DNA from: CAWELS01 sp964468205
GTDB lineage: Bacteria > Acidobacteriota > Terriglobia > Bryobacterales > Bryobacteraceae
Length of the DNA stretch: 64,000 nucleotides
Reading direction: 5' to 3'
Assembly (NCBI GenBank): GCA_964468205.1
Contig: CAYXVG010000012.1
Location: 66,247 to 130,246 of the forward strand
Positions 24,819 to 34,156 of this stretch are shown one piece after another. The number at the start of each line of letters is the position of its first letter. The stretch's first letter is position 1. The notes under the pieces were generated by a model that was not told the DNA's origin, ran no database searches, and was given only the letters and a program-made list of their open reading frames with translations. The translations under genes were made by a program, and so were the position numbers.

Positions 24819-26665
24819 CGGATCCTCCCTAGAATCTGCGCCGCCACCAGCACTGCAGCCCCGCCAGTGAAGATCCAGGCGGCGTAGCTTCGGATATTCC
24901 CGGACTGCAGGCGCTTGAGAAGATTGCCCATCTCGTGCGCCCGGGCCCCGACACCATTCACAAACGAGTCAATAATCTCGACATCCGTCAGCTTCCAAAG
25001 CAGAACCCGTGAGCCCGTGATCGCCGGCCGGATCACCGCCGCTCCGTAGATCTCATCAACGAAGTACTTGTTGTAGACCAACCGGTAGACTCCCCCAAGG
25101 GATCTCGCGACACCGGCCGGCAGGCTCGGACGGAGCACGTAGAAGATAAACGCGAGGAGGATGCCACTAAGCCCGATGGCGACGGAGACAATTACCAGCC
25201 AGCTTTCGTGGTGCGCCTCGCCGTGCGGGAACACCGGCTCCAACACGCGCAGAACGGGAAGGAACCCGCCTCCCAGCGAGAGAACGGCAAGGATCGCCAG
25301 CGGAGCCGTCATGGATGGCGGCGACTCATGCGGATGCGCCTCGCCCCTGTAAGCGCCGAAGAAGCACAGGAAGATCGCACGGAAGACGTAGAAGGCCGTT
25401 ATTCCGGCAGTCAAGGCCCCAATCCAGTACATCCACGGATGGTGGTGATACGCGGCCAGCAGAATTTCGTCCTTGCTGTGGAAGCCGGAGAAAGGCGGAA
25501 CCCCTGCGATCGCGACCGCGGCACAAACCAGGGTGGCAAACGTCATAGGTATCTTCCCCGCCAGCCCCCCCATCTTCCGGAGATCCTGCTCGCCGCCAAG
25601 CGCATGAATAACGCTGCCCGCGCCGAGGAAGAGGAGCGCCTTGAAGAAGGCGTGCGTTACAAGGTGGAAGATGCCGCCGGCAAAAGCGCCCACCCCTACG
25701 GCGAGGATCATATAGCCGAGTTGCGAGACCGTTGAGTAAGCGAAAACCTTCTTGATGTCGAACTGCGTGAGGCCTATGGTAGCGGCTACAAATGCCGTCA
25801 GTAGCCCGACGCCCGCCACCACGTCCATCGCCAGGGGAGCCTGCAGGTAGAGCGCCGAGGAGCGCGCGATCATGTAAACGCCCGCTGTCACCATCGTGGC
25901 CGCATGGATCAGCGCCGAAACCGGAGTCGGACCTTCCATGGCGTCGGGAAGCCAGACGTAGAGCGGAATCTGGGCGGATTTGCCCGTTGCGCCAACGAAG
26001 AGCAGCAGGCAGATCGCGGTCAGGATGCCGGCGCTCTCCTCCGCCGGCATTCGTGACGCCTCGCCGAAAACCACCGGAAAGTCCAGCGTCCCGAATGTGA
26101 CAACGATCAGAAACATCGCCAGCGCGAAGCCGAAGTCGCCAATGCGGTTAACGATAAACGCCTTGTTCCCCGCCGTCGATGCGCTATGCCTGCGGAAGTA
26201 GAATCCGATCAGGAGGTAGCTGCACAGCCCCACGCCTTCCCAACCCACGAAGAGCACCAGGAAGTTGTTCGCGAGCACGAGTACCAGCATGAAGAACATG
26301 AACAGATTCAAAAAGGCGAAAAAGCGATGGTAGCCGCCCTCGTGGGCCATGTAGCCGGCCGAGTAGATGTGGATGAGGAGTCCGACGCCAGTAACCACGA
26401 GCAGCATTACCGCGGTAAGCTGGTCCACCGCGAATTCGAGCCGTACATTCAGAATCCCGCTGTCGATCCATGTGCCGTAGCTCTCGGTATAAGGACTCCC
26501 CATGGGCGCCAACGCCCGCAGCACTTTCAGTACCCAGACGAAGGAGAGAGCGACGGTTCCAATAGCGATCGCGTTAACAGCCGTTTTCGAGAGGCGCCGG
26601 CCGAGAATCCCGTTCGCCACGAAGCCGGTCAGCGGGAGCGCGGGTATTAGCCATAGATGCTGCAT
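24815..26665 (-). CDS. nuoL: NADH-quinone oxidoreductase subunit L
   Basis: The distal antiporter-like subunit of complex I, 616 residues, with the long lateral helix typical of NuoL in its C-terminal part (about 500-616). Conserved: the Glu in VLFVGWEGVGLCSYLLIGFY, the Lys in GKSAQIPLYVWLPDAMEGPT, and HAATMVTAGVYMIARSSALY. It begins MQHLWLIPALPLTGF, 4 bases after nuoK. Nothing is missing compared with the usual subunit. Confidence 0.96.
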   Translation of the reverse strand: MQHLWLIPALPLTGFVANGILGRRLSKTAVNAIAIGTVALSFVWVLKVLRALAPMGSPYTESYGTWIDSGILNVRLEFAVDQLTAVMLLVVTGVGLLIHIYSAGYMAHEGGYHRFFAFLNLFMFFMLVLVLANNFLVLFVGWEGVGLCSYLLIGFYFRRHSASTAGNKAFIVNRIGDFGFALAMFLIVVTFGTLDFPVVFGEASRMPAEESAGILTAICLLLFVGATGKSAQIPLYVWLPDAMEGPTPVSALIHAATMVTAGVYMIARSSALYLQAPLAMDVVAGVGLLTAFVAATIGLTQFDIKKVFAYSTVSQLGYMILAVGVGAFAGGIFHLVTHAFFKALLFLGAGSVIHALGGEQDLRKMGGLAGKIPMTFATLVCAAVAIAGVPPFSGFHSKDEILLAAYHHHPWMYWIGALTAGITAFYVFRAIFLCFFGAYRGEAHPHESPPSMTAPLAILAVLSLGGGFLPVLRVLEPVFPHGEAHHESWLVIVSVAIGLSGILLAFIFYVLRPSLPAGVARSLGGVYRLVYNKYFVDEIYGAAVIRPAITGSRVLLWKLTDVEIIDSFVNGVGARAHEMGNLLKRLQSGNIRSYAAWIFTGGAAVLVAAQILGRIR

Positions 26666-26669
26666 CGTC

Positions 26670-26978
26670 TTAGTGTTTGAGCGAATTCACCTCATCCACC
26701 GCAAGCGTATTGCGATTCCGGTAGAGCGCCAGGATGATGGCGAGTCCGACGGCCGCCTCGGCCGCCGCCACCACCATCACGAAGAACGTGAATATGTGAC
26801 CGTCAACCTTGTCGAGTTTGTAGGAGAAGGTTATGAAACTCAGGTTCACGGCGTTAAGCATCAGCTCGATACACATGAACGTGGTGATCAGGTTGCGCCG
26901 GAAAAGAAAACCCGCCGCGCCCAGCACGAACAGGATGGCGCTGAGGATCAGAAACCAGGAAAGTGGCACGCCCTGCAC
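26670..26978 (-). CDS. nuoK: NADH-quinone oxidoreductase subunit K
   Basis: A 102-residue three-helix membrane subunit of complex I. The conserved membrane Glu residues are in CIELMLNAVNLSFITFS (TM2) and AAAEAAVGLAIILALYR (TM3); both are needed for proton transfer. The start overlaps the nuoJ stop by one base. Confidence 0.95.
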   Translation of the reverse strand: MQGVPLSWFLILSAILFVLGAAGFLFRRNLITTFMCIELMLNAVNLSFITFSYKLDKVDGHIFTFFVMVVAAAEAAVGLAIILALYRNRNTLAVDEVNSLKH

Positions 26979-27478
26979 TAGAGGATCTCCTTCCGCGCCA
27001 GGACCACCGCGCCAATGATTGCGACGAGAATCAGAACCGACGTCACCTCAAAAGGCAAAAGGTAATCAGTAAATAACAGTTCCCCGAGGTCGCGGGGCGT
27101 TCCGCTTTCAAAGCCCCCAAACACCACCCGTTCCTCCTTGGGGTAGAGCTTTTGAACCGCAAAACTGACTACGCCGAGGAAGATCACCAGCGTGGGAATC
27201 CCAAGCAAGCGGACGGGCCAGGAACGTACTCCCTGAGATTCCGGCTCGGCGTTGAGCAGCATGATGACGAAAATGAAGAGCACCATCACGGCGCCGGCGT
27301 AGACCAGAACCTGCGCGGCGGCGATGAACTCACCCCCTAGCATGAGATACAGAGCCGCCAGCGAGACCATCACCCCGATCAATGAAATCGCGCTACGAAT
27401 GGGGTGTGTCTGCACTACTACGCTGATACCGCAGAGCACGGCGGCGGAAGCGAGTATGAGGAAGAGAATCGTCTCCAT
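26978..27478 (-). CDS. nuoJ: NADH-quinone oxidoreductase subunit J
   Basis: A 166-residue five-helix membrane subunit. The signature LGGEFIAAAQVLVYAGAVMV (about 48-67) contains the pi-bulge helix that couples quinone reduction to proton pumping. The gene starts only 6 bases after the nuoH stop. In most genomes nuoI lies between these two genes; here there is no room for it. Confidence 0.95.
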   Translation of the reverse strand: METILFLILASAAVLCGISVVVQTHPIRSAISLIGVMVSLAALYLMLGGEFIAAAQVLVYAGAVMVLFIFVIMLLNAEPESQGVRSWPVRLLGIPTLVIFLGVVSFAVQKLYPKEERVVFGGFESGTPRDLGELLFTDYLLPFEVTSVLILVAIIGAVVLARKEIL

Positions 27479-27484
27479 GGTTCG

Positions 27485-28675
27485 TCAGCCGAACACCGCC
27501 ACCAGAAAGGCCGTGGCGAACAGGTTCACCAGCGACACTGGGAACAGGAAGGTCCAGGTGAATCGCATCAACTGGTCATACCGGAGGCGGGGCATTGTTC
27601 CGCGCACCCAAATGTATAGGAAAAGCAGCCCCCCGGTTTTGGCCATGAACCAGAACAATGGCAACAGCCATGCCTGCACGGCCGGAAGCAAGACAAGAAG
27701 CGCAAGCCCTAGAAACACGATCATTACAACGGGAAGCGTCAAGCGATCCCGCCGCCGCGCTGGATTCATCGCGTGGTAGCCCGCAACCGCCGCGCACCCC
27801 AGAAACAGAGCGGTTGGTACAAAGCGCGAACCCAGTTCCTCCGGAAACAGCGGCCGCCAACCTCCCAGAAACACGGTGGTCATGATCGCGGTGATGGTGA
27901 TCATGTTCGCGTATTCAGCCATGAAGAACGACGCGAACTTCATGCTGCTGTACTCGGTGTGAAACCCGGCCACGAGTTCGTTCTCGGCCTCGGGGAGATC
28001 GAACGGAATCCGGTTCGTCTCGGCGAAAGCCGCAATCAGGAAGATCAGAAACCCGAAGATCTGCGGAGCGGGAAACTGGAAGATGGCCCAATTCGGCAGA
28101 AATCCGAATTGATAGCCGGCCTGGCCGTCAACAATCTCCCCCAGGCTGAGCGTCCCGAACATGACCAGTGGCGCTGCCAGGGCAATCCCCAGAGGCAGTT
28201 CGTAACTGATCATCTGAGCGGCGGCCCGCAGGCTACCCAGCAAAGCATACTTGTTGTTCGAAGCCCATCCGGCGAGAGCGACTCCGTAAACTCCGATCGA
28301 CGAGATCGCGAGCGCGAAGAGAATACCCACGTTGAGATCCGCGAGCTGCATTGGGGTTGTGACCCCCAACACTTCAATCTCCGGGCCGAACGGTATGATC
28401 GCAATCGTGATCAGCGACAAAGTGATCGCGAGAAATGGCGCGAGAACGTAGAAGAACTTGTTCACGTGCGCCGGAATGAGATCTTCCTTGGTCAGCAGTT
28501 TTATCACGTCGGCAATGGGCTGGAACAATCCGTGCGGACCCACCCGGTAAGGCCCCATCCGTAGCTGGATGTGCGCGATCACCTTCCGCTCAACCCACTG
28601 GAGATAGGCCAGGATAGTGAGAAGCGCCGCGAGCACCATTGCGGCCTTGAGCGCGCTGAGCAGGTAGAAATTCAT
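27485..28675 (-). CDS. nuoH: NADH-quinone oxidoreductase subunit H
   Basis: The membrane subunit that forms part of the quinone chamber, 396 residues. Conserved loops are visible: ERKVIAHIQLRMGPYRVGPH (about 29-48), GVYGVALAGWASNNKYALLG near 110-130, FAETNRIPFDLPEAENELVA near 230-250 and TEYSSMKFASFFMAEYANM. The Glu-rich EAE motif is intact. The protein is slightly longer than E. coli NuoH (325), with extra residues toward the C terminus. It follows nuoG with no gap. Confidence 0.95.
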   Translation of the reverse strand: MNFYLLSALKAAMVLAALLTILAYLQWVERKVIAHIQLRMGPYRVGPHGLFQPIADVIKLLTKEDLIPAHVNKFFYVLAPFLAITLSLITIAIIPFGPEIEVLGVTTPMQLADLNVGILFALAISSIGVYGVALAGWASNNKYALLGSLRAAAQMISYELPLGIALAAPLVMFGTLSLGEIVDGQAGYQFGFLPNWAIFQFPAPQIFGFLIFLIAAFAETNRIPFDLPEAENELVAGFHTEYSSMKFASFFMAEYANMITITAIMTTVFLGGWRPLFPEELGSRFVPTALFLGCAAVAGYHAMNPARRRDRLTLPVVMIVFLGLALLVLLPAVQAWLLPLFWFMAKTGGLLFLYIWVRGTMPRLRYDQLMRFTWTFLFPVSLVNLFATAFLVAVFG

Positions 28676-30679
28676 CTATTTAGCGCCCTCCCGGTACAAC
28701 CCGCCGGGCGATTCTTTCACCGTGTTCAGTACCTTTGAATAACGGCCCAGCGAACCGCTCGTGAAAAGCGTATCCTCGACCGAGAACACCGGGACGGAAG
28801 CGCCGGGCGCCGGCGGCTCTGGCGCTTGCGCCTCAGGCGCGGCGGCATGGACTTCGATTCCCATCGAGCCGGCCAGGAGGCGGAAAATGTCGAGGTCCGT
28901 TTTCGGCCCCATGACTTCAAGCGCCCGCTCCAGGCGCTGCGACTCGCCGCACACGTTCGTTACGGTTCCCGTCTTTTCGTATAACGAAGCCGCCGGCAGC
29001 ACGAGATTCGCGTTCTGAGCGGTCTCGGTGAGGAAGAGATCCTGCGCGATGACGAAGGTGTTCGCGGAGACCAGCTTATGGCGCCGCAGCGGATTCGCTC
29101 CGATCACCCAAAGTGCATCGAGCCCACTCTCGAACATGGCCGGCAACTCCAAACCTGGAGTCTCAACCGCTTGATAACCCGGACCAAAATCGGGTGCGAG
29201 CCCAAGGTCAAGAGCGCCTCTGGAGTTCACGCAATCCAACAGGCAGACATACTTGACCGGAATGCCGAGCGAATCTCCCCACGCTACCAGGCGGCCTACA
29301 CTGTCGCCGGCGATCGACGGTCCGTACAAAACCGCCAGCTCGTGTTCGCCGCGTATGGCCTCGGTCAACGATTCCACCGCGGGCAACTCCTCGCCAGCCG
29401 CGGCCCGCACGGACCGCACCGCGAACTGGTCCTCGCGCACCGGACCGCGGGACACCACGTAGGTGCGCGACTGGTGATGGCGCCAGTTGGCCCGCACCTG
29501 GAAAGCCAGGAGGGGATGCTGCTGCGCCAGGTCGGCGCCGATGACGAGAATAGCGCGGCTCGAGTAGAGATCGGCGGTGGCCGCCAGTGCGTCCGGCCGC
29601 CCGCCGAGGGCGTGCAAGAGTGCGGGCAGGTCTCCCGAACGGCGGTGGTCGATATTGTTGGTGCGCAGGCCGCTTCGGGCAAACTCCTGCAGGAAGAGGT
29701 TCTCCTCGTTGGTGGTTTTGGTCGAGCCGATCACGCCAATCCGGCAGCCGTTGTCGCGGGCGGCCAGAAGCCGCTCGGCCGCGATGCGGATCGCGTCGGA
29801 CCAAGTGACCGCCTGGAAGCCTGTCTTTCCTCTCACCAGCGGGGTTGTCAGCCGCTCCTCGTTGTGGACGAAGTCAAACGCAAAGCGCCCCTTGATGCAC
29901 AGGAACTCGCCGTTGATGCCGGACCGGTCTCGGTTGTTGGCCCGGATGATCCGGTTTGTCCGCACACCGAGCGTTGTCTTGCAGCCGTTCGAGCAATGGG
30001 CGCAGATCGTCCCGGTGTGCTTCATCTCCCATGGCCGGGTGTGGTAGCGGTAAGTGCTGCTGGTCAGCGCTCCCACCGGGCAGATGTCAATACACATGCC
30101 GCACTCGTCGCATTCGAGATGATCGCCTTTGTTGGGGGCGATTTCGGTGGTCGCTCCACGATTCACAACACCCAGCGCCTTTACTCCCATGCCCTCGTCG
30201 CAAATTCGGACACAGCGGTAACAAAGGATGCATCGCGGCGCATCGTAGAAGACCACCGGAGAGAACCGCTTTTCGTCGACGTGGTGCTTGATCTCGGTGA
30301 ACCGCCCTTCTCCGGCGCCATAGCGGAAAACCGTGTCCTGCAATTCGCACTCACCGCCTTTGTCGCAGACCGGGCAATCCAGCGGATGGTTCGTCAGCAG
30401 GAACTCGAGCATCGCCTTGCGTGACGCCACCACGGCAGGAGTTTTGGTGCGAACCACCATACCCTCCCGGACCGGCAGGGTGCAGGAGGTCATCAGCTTC
30501 GGCGCGCCCTCGACCTCGACGAGGCACATCCGGCAGGCTGCCTGCAGCGACAGCCCTTCGTAGTAGCAGAAGGCGGGGATCTCAATGCCGGCTTCCCGCG
30601 CCACGTCGATGACCAACGCGCCCGGCGGCGCTTGTAGCGCTTTGCCGTCGATCGTGAGCGTCACCAGATCCGCCATCAA
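28676..30679 (-). CDS. nuoG: NADH-quinone oxidoreductase subunit G
   Basis: The large iron-sulfur subunit, 667 residues. The N-terminal 2Fe-2S ferredoxin domain has FCYYEGLSLQAACRMCLVEV (N1b). DCPVCDKGGECELQD with an upstream His binds N5, CILCYRCVRIC and CDECGMCIDICPVGAL bind N4, and CAHCSNGC with a later Cys binds the extra N7 cluster found in E. coli and Thermus. The rest is a molybdopterin-oxidoreductase-like fold without obvious cofactor residues. N7 is a feature of only some bacteria. It overlaps nuoF by 4 bases. The C-terminal 30 residues are Pro/Ala-rich. Confidence 0.95.
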   Translation of the reverse strand: MMADLVTLTIDGKALQAPPGALVIDVAREAGIEIPAFCYYEGLSLQAACRMCLVEVEGAPKLMTSCTLPVREGMVVRTKTPAVVASRKAMLEFLLTNHPLDCPVCDKGGECELQDTVFRYGAGEGRFTEIKHHVDEKRFSPVVFYDAPRCILCYRCVRICDEGMGVKALGVVNRGATTEIAPNKGDHLECDECGMCIDICPVGALTSSTYRYHTRPWEMKHTGTICAHCSNGCKTTLGVRTNRIIRANNRDRSGINGEFLCIKGRFAFDFVHNEERLTTPLVRGKTGFQAVTWSDAIRIAAERLLAARDNGCRIGVIGSTKTTNEENLFLQEFARSGLRTNNIDHRRSGDLPALLHALGGRPDALAATADLYSSRAILVIGADLAQQHPLLAFQVRANWRHHQSRTYVVSRGPVREDQFAVRSVRAAAGEELPAVESLTEAIRGEHELAVLYGPSIAGDSVGRLVAWGDSLGIPVKYVCLLDCVNSRGALDLGLAPDFGPGYQAVETPGLELPAMFESGLDALWVIGANPLRRHKLVSANTFVIAQDLFLTETAQNANLVLPAASLYEKTGTVTNVCGESQRLERALEVMGPKTDLDIFRLLAGSMGIEVHAAAPEAQAPEPPAPGASVPVFSVEDTLFTSGSLGRYSKVLNTVKESPGGLYREGAK

Positions 30680-31962
30680 AGCACCACCATCTCGCTTTTC
30701 CGGAGCCGCGCCTCAAATTCTTCCCGAAACTTCCGCACATAGGAAATCGTTGGCATCGCGGCAGCGTCGCCCAACGGGCAGAAGGTACGTCCGAGCATGT
30801 TCGCTGCAAGTTCCCCGACCAAGTCGATGTCGCTTGCCTCGGCATCACCCGCGTCGATGCGCGCCAGCAGTTTCTTGAGCCAGAGTGTGCCCTCGCGGCA
30901 AGGGACGCACCAGCCACAGCTCTCATGCTGGTAGAATTTCATGAGGCGTAAGGCAACCTTCACCATGTCCGTGCCCTCCGCCATCACCACCACGCCGCCC
31001 GAGCCCAGCATGGAGCCGGCCTTGGCCACCGTATCGAAATCCATCGCCAGATCGCATTCCTCCGCCTTCAGCACCGGACAGGACGACCCACCTGGAATCA
31101 CGGCCTTCAGCTTCTTGCCGCCCAAAACTCCACCACCAACTTCCTCGATCATCCGCAGTAGATTGAAACCCATCGGAAGCTCATACACACCTGGCTTGTT
31201 GACGTGTCCGGAGAGGCAGAAGAGCCGGGTGCCGCCATTCTTCGGCGTGCCGAGGCCGGCGTAGGCTTGCGCGCCCATTTCAAAGATCACGGGCACATTG
31301 CAGAAGGTCTCGACGTTGTTGAGAATCGTCGGGCACTGGAAGGCGCCTTCCACCGCTGGGAACGGGGGGCGAATCCGGGGCTGGCCGCGCTTGCCTTCCA
31401 GCGATTCGAGTAGGGCGGACTCCTCGCCGCACTCGTAGGAGCCGGCTCCGGTGTGAGTGGAAACGTCGAAGTCGAGGCCGCTTCCGAGGATGTTCCGGCC
31501 CAGGTAGCCCGCCGCATATTGCTCGGCAATCGCCCGGTCCATGATATCGATCAGGTAGCGGTACTCTCCCCGAATGTAGATGTAGCCCTTCGCTGCACCG
31601 ATGGCCAGCGCGGCAATCGCCATTCCCTCGATCAAGAGGTGCGGATCGTTTTCCATCAGCACCCTGTCTTTGCAGGTGCCGGGCTCACCCTCGTCAGCAT
31701 TGACGACAATGTATTTCGGCTTGGACGAACCGCGGGGCACGAAGCCCCATTTCAGCCCTGCCGGGAAGCCGGCTCCGCCACGGCCGCGCAAGTTCGAGGC
31801 TTTCACCTCGTCAATGATGCCCTCCTGCGGAAGTTGCACCGCCTTGCGGAAGCCTGTGTACCCGCCGCTGGCGAGATAAGCTTCAAGCGTTTCCGAGGCG
31901 GGCAACCCAAAGCGCCGGGTCAGCACTCGGGTTTCGAGCGGACTGGGTTCGTTCAGCCGCAA
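30676..31962 (-). CDS. nuoF: NADH-quinone oxidoreductase subunit F
   Basis: The NADH- and FMN-binding subunit, 428 residues. FMN/NADH loop: NLRGRGGAGFPAGLKWGF (58-75) and NADEGEPGTCKDR. The N3 4Fe-4S cluster is held by ESCGWCVPCREG (about 350) and the distant Cys in RTFCPLGDAAA. The length matches the family. The start is 4 bases after nuoE, as in most nuo operons. The arrangement E-F-G forms the complete NADH dehydrogenase module. Confidence 0.96.
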   Translation of the reverse strand: MRLNEPSPLETRVLTRRFGLPASETLEAYLASGGYTGFRKAVQLPQEGIIDEVKASNLRGRGGAGFPAGLKWGFVPRGSSKPKYIVVNADEGEPGTCKDRVLMENDPHLLIEGMAIAALAIGAAKGYIYIRGEYRYLIDIMDRAIAEQYAAGYLGRNILGSGLDFDVSTHTGAGSYECGEESALLESLEGKRGQPRIRPPFPAVEGAFQCPTILNNVETFCNVPVIFEMGAQAYAGLGTPKNGGTRLFCLSGHVNKPGVYELPMGFNLLRMIEEVGGGVLGGKKLKAVIPGGSSCPVLKAEECDLAMDFDTVAKAGSMLGSGGVVVMAEGTDMVKVALRLMKFYQHESCGWCVPCREGTLWLKKLLARIDAGDAEASDIDLVGELAANMLGRTFCPLGDAAAMPTISYVRKFREEFEARLRKSEMVVL

Positions 31963-31966
31963 TCGT

Positions 31967-32449
31967 CTATTGCACCTTCCTTAGATCCTCAATCAGGCGC
32001 TCCAGCCTTTCCGGAGTCATTGCGTACTGGTAGTCATAATTCACTTGGAGAGCAGGCCCCCAGGAACACGCGCCCAAGCACTCTACCTCTTCGAGCGAAA
32101 ATTCGCCCCCGGGCGTGACTCCGTGATTCCCGATTCCGAGTTTCTCCCTGGCGAGCGAGAAAAGCTGGTCGGCGCCCAGCAGCATGCAGCTTACGTTCGT
32201 GCAGATCTGGATGTGGTGGCGGCCGCGCTTCTGGCGGCTCAACATCGAGTAGTAGGTGATTACTTCGTCGACATCGAGCGGGGTGATCTGCAGCCGGCCG
32301 GCGATCTCTTCCACAACTTCCTGCGTAAGCGATCCCACTTCGTCCTGCGCATACAAGAGCATCGGAATCAGCGCGGCCCGTTCCCGGCCCCGGGGGTAGC
32401 TCCCCAGCAGCTTCTCGAACCTTGACTCCAACTCAACGGAAAAATTCAT
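31967..32449 (-). CDS. nuoE: NADH-quinone oxidoreductase subunit E
   Basis: A 160-residue thioredoxin-like subunit binding the N1a 2Fe-2S cluster. The four ligands are seen in ICTNVSCMLLGA (Cys-x4-Cys) and VECLGACSWGPAL (Cys-x3-Cys). The helical N terminus contains IPMLLYAQDEVGSLTQEVVE. Its start lies 3 bases after the nuoD stop. Confidence 0.95.
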   Translation of the reverse strand: MNFSVELESRFEKLLGSYPRGRERAALIPMLLYAQDEVGSLTQEVVEEIAGRLQITPLDVDEVITYYSMLSRQKRGRHHIQICTNVSCMLLGADQLFSLAREKLGIGNHGVTPGGEFSLEEVECLGACSWGPALQVNYDYQYAMTPERLERLIEDLRKVQ

Positions 32450-32452
32450 TAC

Positions 32453-33655
32453 TTAACGGTCTACATCTCCCAATACGAAATCCAGGCTTCCCATGGAAGC
32501 GATAACATCGGCCACCAGTCGATTCTCGACCATTCGCGGAAGCGCCTGCAGGTTTCCAAAGCTCGGCGTCCGCATAAAGACCCGATACGGCTTTGCCGAC
32601 CCGTCGCTGACGACATAGTAGCCGAGTTCGCCCCGCGGCGACTCAATCACCTGGTACACCTCTCCTGCGGGTACCCGGAAACCTTCAGTCACAATCTTGA
32701 AGTGATAAATCAGCGCCTCCATCTGGGTCTTCATCTTCTCTCGGTCCGGCAGCACGACATGCGGTGCGTCAGCCTTCCAGGCCCCTTCCGGAATACCGTC
32801 GAGTGCCTGTCCGACAATACCCGCGCTTTGCCGCATCTCCTCCAGCCGGACCTGGTACCGCGCGTACACATCGCTTTCTGAACGGACGGGCACATCGAAC
32901 TCGAACTGATCATAGCCACTGTAGGGCTCGGACTTCCGAATGTCCCAGTCCAGACCGGCCGCGCGAAGTAGCGGCCCGGTGGCGCCGAGGTCGAGCAGGT
33001 CATCGAGCGGCACGCGGCCCACGCCTTGAGTGCGGCGCAGCCAGATGGGGTTCTTCGTCAACAGATCCTCGTACTCTTCCAGCTTCGAGGGGAACGCCTC
33101 GATGAACCGGCGTACGGCCTTCTCCCATCCGCGGGGCGGCTCCAGGGCGAGTCCTCCAATGCGAATGTAACTGGTCATCATCCGCTGGCCCGAAAACATC
33201 TCGAATATGCGCAGCAGATCTTCCCGCTCGCGAAAGCAATAGAGGAAAACGCTCATTGCGCCGATATCGAGCGCCTGCGTACCCAGCCACACCAAATGGC
33301 TGCTGATGCGTGTTAATTCCACCAGCAGCACCCGCATCCACACCGCCCGGGGCGGTATTTCGATTGCGAGCAATTTCTCCACGGCCAACGCGTAGCAGAG
33401 GTTGTTCGACAGATTCGCCAGATAATCCACCCGGTCGGTCAGCGTGACAGCTTGCTGGTAGGTCAGCGCCTCGAACTGCTTCTCGATGCCGGTGTGGAGG
33501 TACCCGATGTCGGGTTCGGCACGGCGGACGGTTTCGCCTTCCAGGTCAACGATCAGCCGCAGCACGCCGTGGGTGGAAGGGTGCTGCGGACCCATGTTCA
33601 GGGTCATTCGGCGCTCGATCGTCGGGGTGGAACTGCTTTCCGCCGGTTCGCTCAT
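32453..33655 (-). CDS. nuoD: NADH-quinone oxidoreductase subunit D
   Basis: The 49-kDa-like subunit, 400 residues, which shapes the quinone site together with NuoB and NuoH. Conserved: NMGPQHPSTHGVLRLIVDLE (20-39), with the quinone-site His, and DIGYLHTGIEKQFEALTYQQ. The C-terminal SLDFVLGDVDR is the usual ending. NuoD works in direct contact with NuoB, which is not encoded next to it here. It is 6 bases from nuoC. Confidence 0.96.
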   Translation of the reverse strand: MSEPAESSSTPTIERRMTLNMGPQHPSTHGVLRLIVDLEGETVRRAEPDIGYLHTGIEKQFEALTYQQAVTLTDRVDYLANLSNNLCYALAVEKLLAIEIPPRAVWMRVLLVELTRISSHLVWLGTQALDIGAMSVFLYCFREREDLLRIFEMFSGQRMMTSYIRIGGLALEPPRGWEKAVRRFIEAFPSKLEEYEDLLTKNPIWLRRTQGVGRVPLDDLLDLGATGPLLRAAGLDWDIRKSEPYSGYDQFEFDVPVRSESDVYARYQVRLEEMRQSAGIVGQALDGIPEGAWKADAPHVVLPDREKMKTQMEALIYHFKIVTEGFRVPAGEVYQVIESPRGELGYYVVSDGSAKPYRVFMRTPSFGNLQALPRMVENRLVADVIASMGSLDFVLGDVDR

Positions 33656-33661
33656 CGTCCT

Positions 33662-34156
33662 CTAGCCATCCTGGTAGTCGTACTTGTGGCCGTGCACCGG
33701 GAAATCCTTCCGTAGTGGATACCCTTCCCAATCCGCGGGCATCAGCAGGCGCTTCAGATTCGGGTGGCCGCGAAAGATGACACCGAATAGATCGAAGATC
33801 TCGCGTTCATACCAATCCGCCGCGCGCCAGACGCCGGTCACCGAGTCGATCTCCGGCGAGTCGGCTGTCAACAGGCATTTCAGCCGCAAGCGCTCGCCTC
33901 TGTCGATGGAATGCAAGTGGTAGATGACTTCAAAGCGCGGCGCCGCCGGATGACGGTCCACGGCCGTGACGCTGGAGAGGCGCACAAACGAATATCTGCT
34001 TTTGAGAAATCGGCACAGGTCCGCAATTACTCCGCTGCGGACAATCAGAGTCGCCTCGCCCCGCGGTGCTTCGCCCCCGGTAATCGCATCCGCGTCCCAT
34101 TCCCGAATGGCCCGCGCAACTTCATTCCCGGCGTAAGCGTCCGGCAGCATTGTCAA
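33662..34156 (-). CDS. nuoC: NADH-quinone oxidoreductase subunit C
   Basis: The 30-kDa-like subunit, 164 residues. The signature WYEREIFDLFGVIFRGHPNL followed by RLLMPADWEGYPLRKDFPV is clear near the C terminus. It overlaps the nuoA stop by 4 bases. NuoB would normally be encoded between A and C; the overlap excludes that here. Confidence 0.95.
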   Translation of the reverse strand: MTMLPDAYAGNEVARAIREWDADAITGGEAPRGEATLIVRSGVIADLCRFLKSRYSFVRLSSVTAVDRHPAAPRFEVIYHLHSIDRGERLRLKCLLTADSPEIDSVTGVWRAADWYEREIFDLFGVIFRGHPNLKRLLMPADWEGYPLRKDFPVHGHKYDYQDG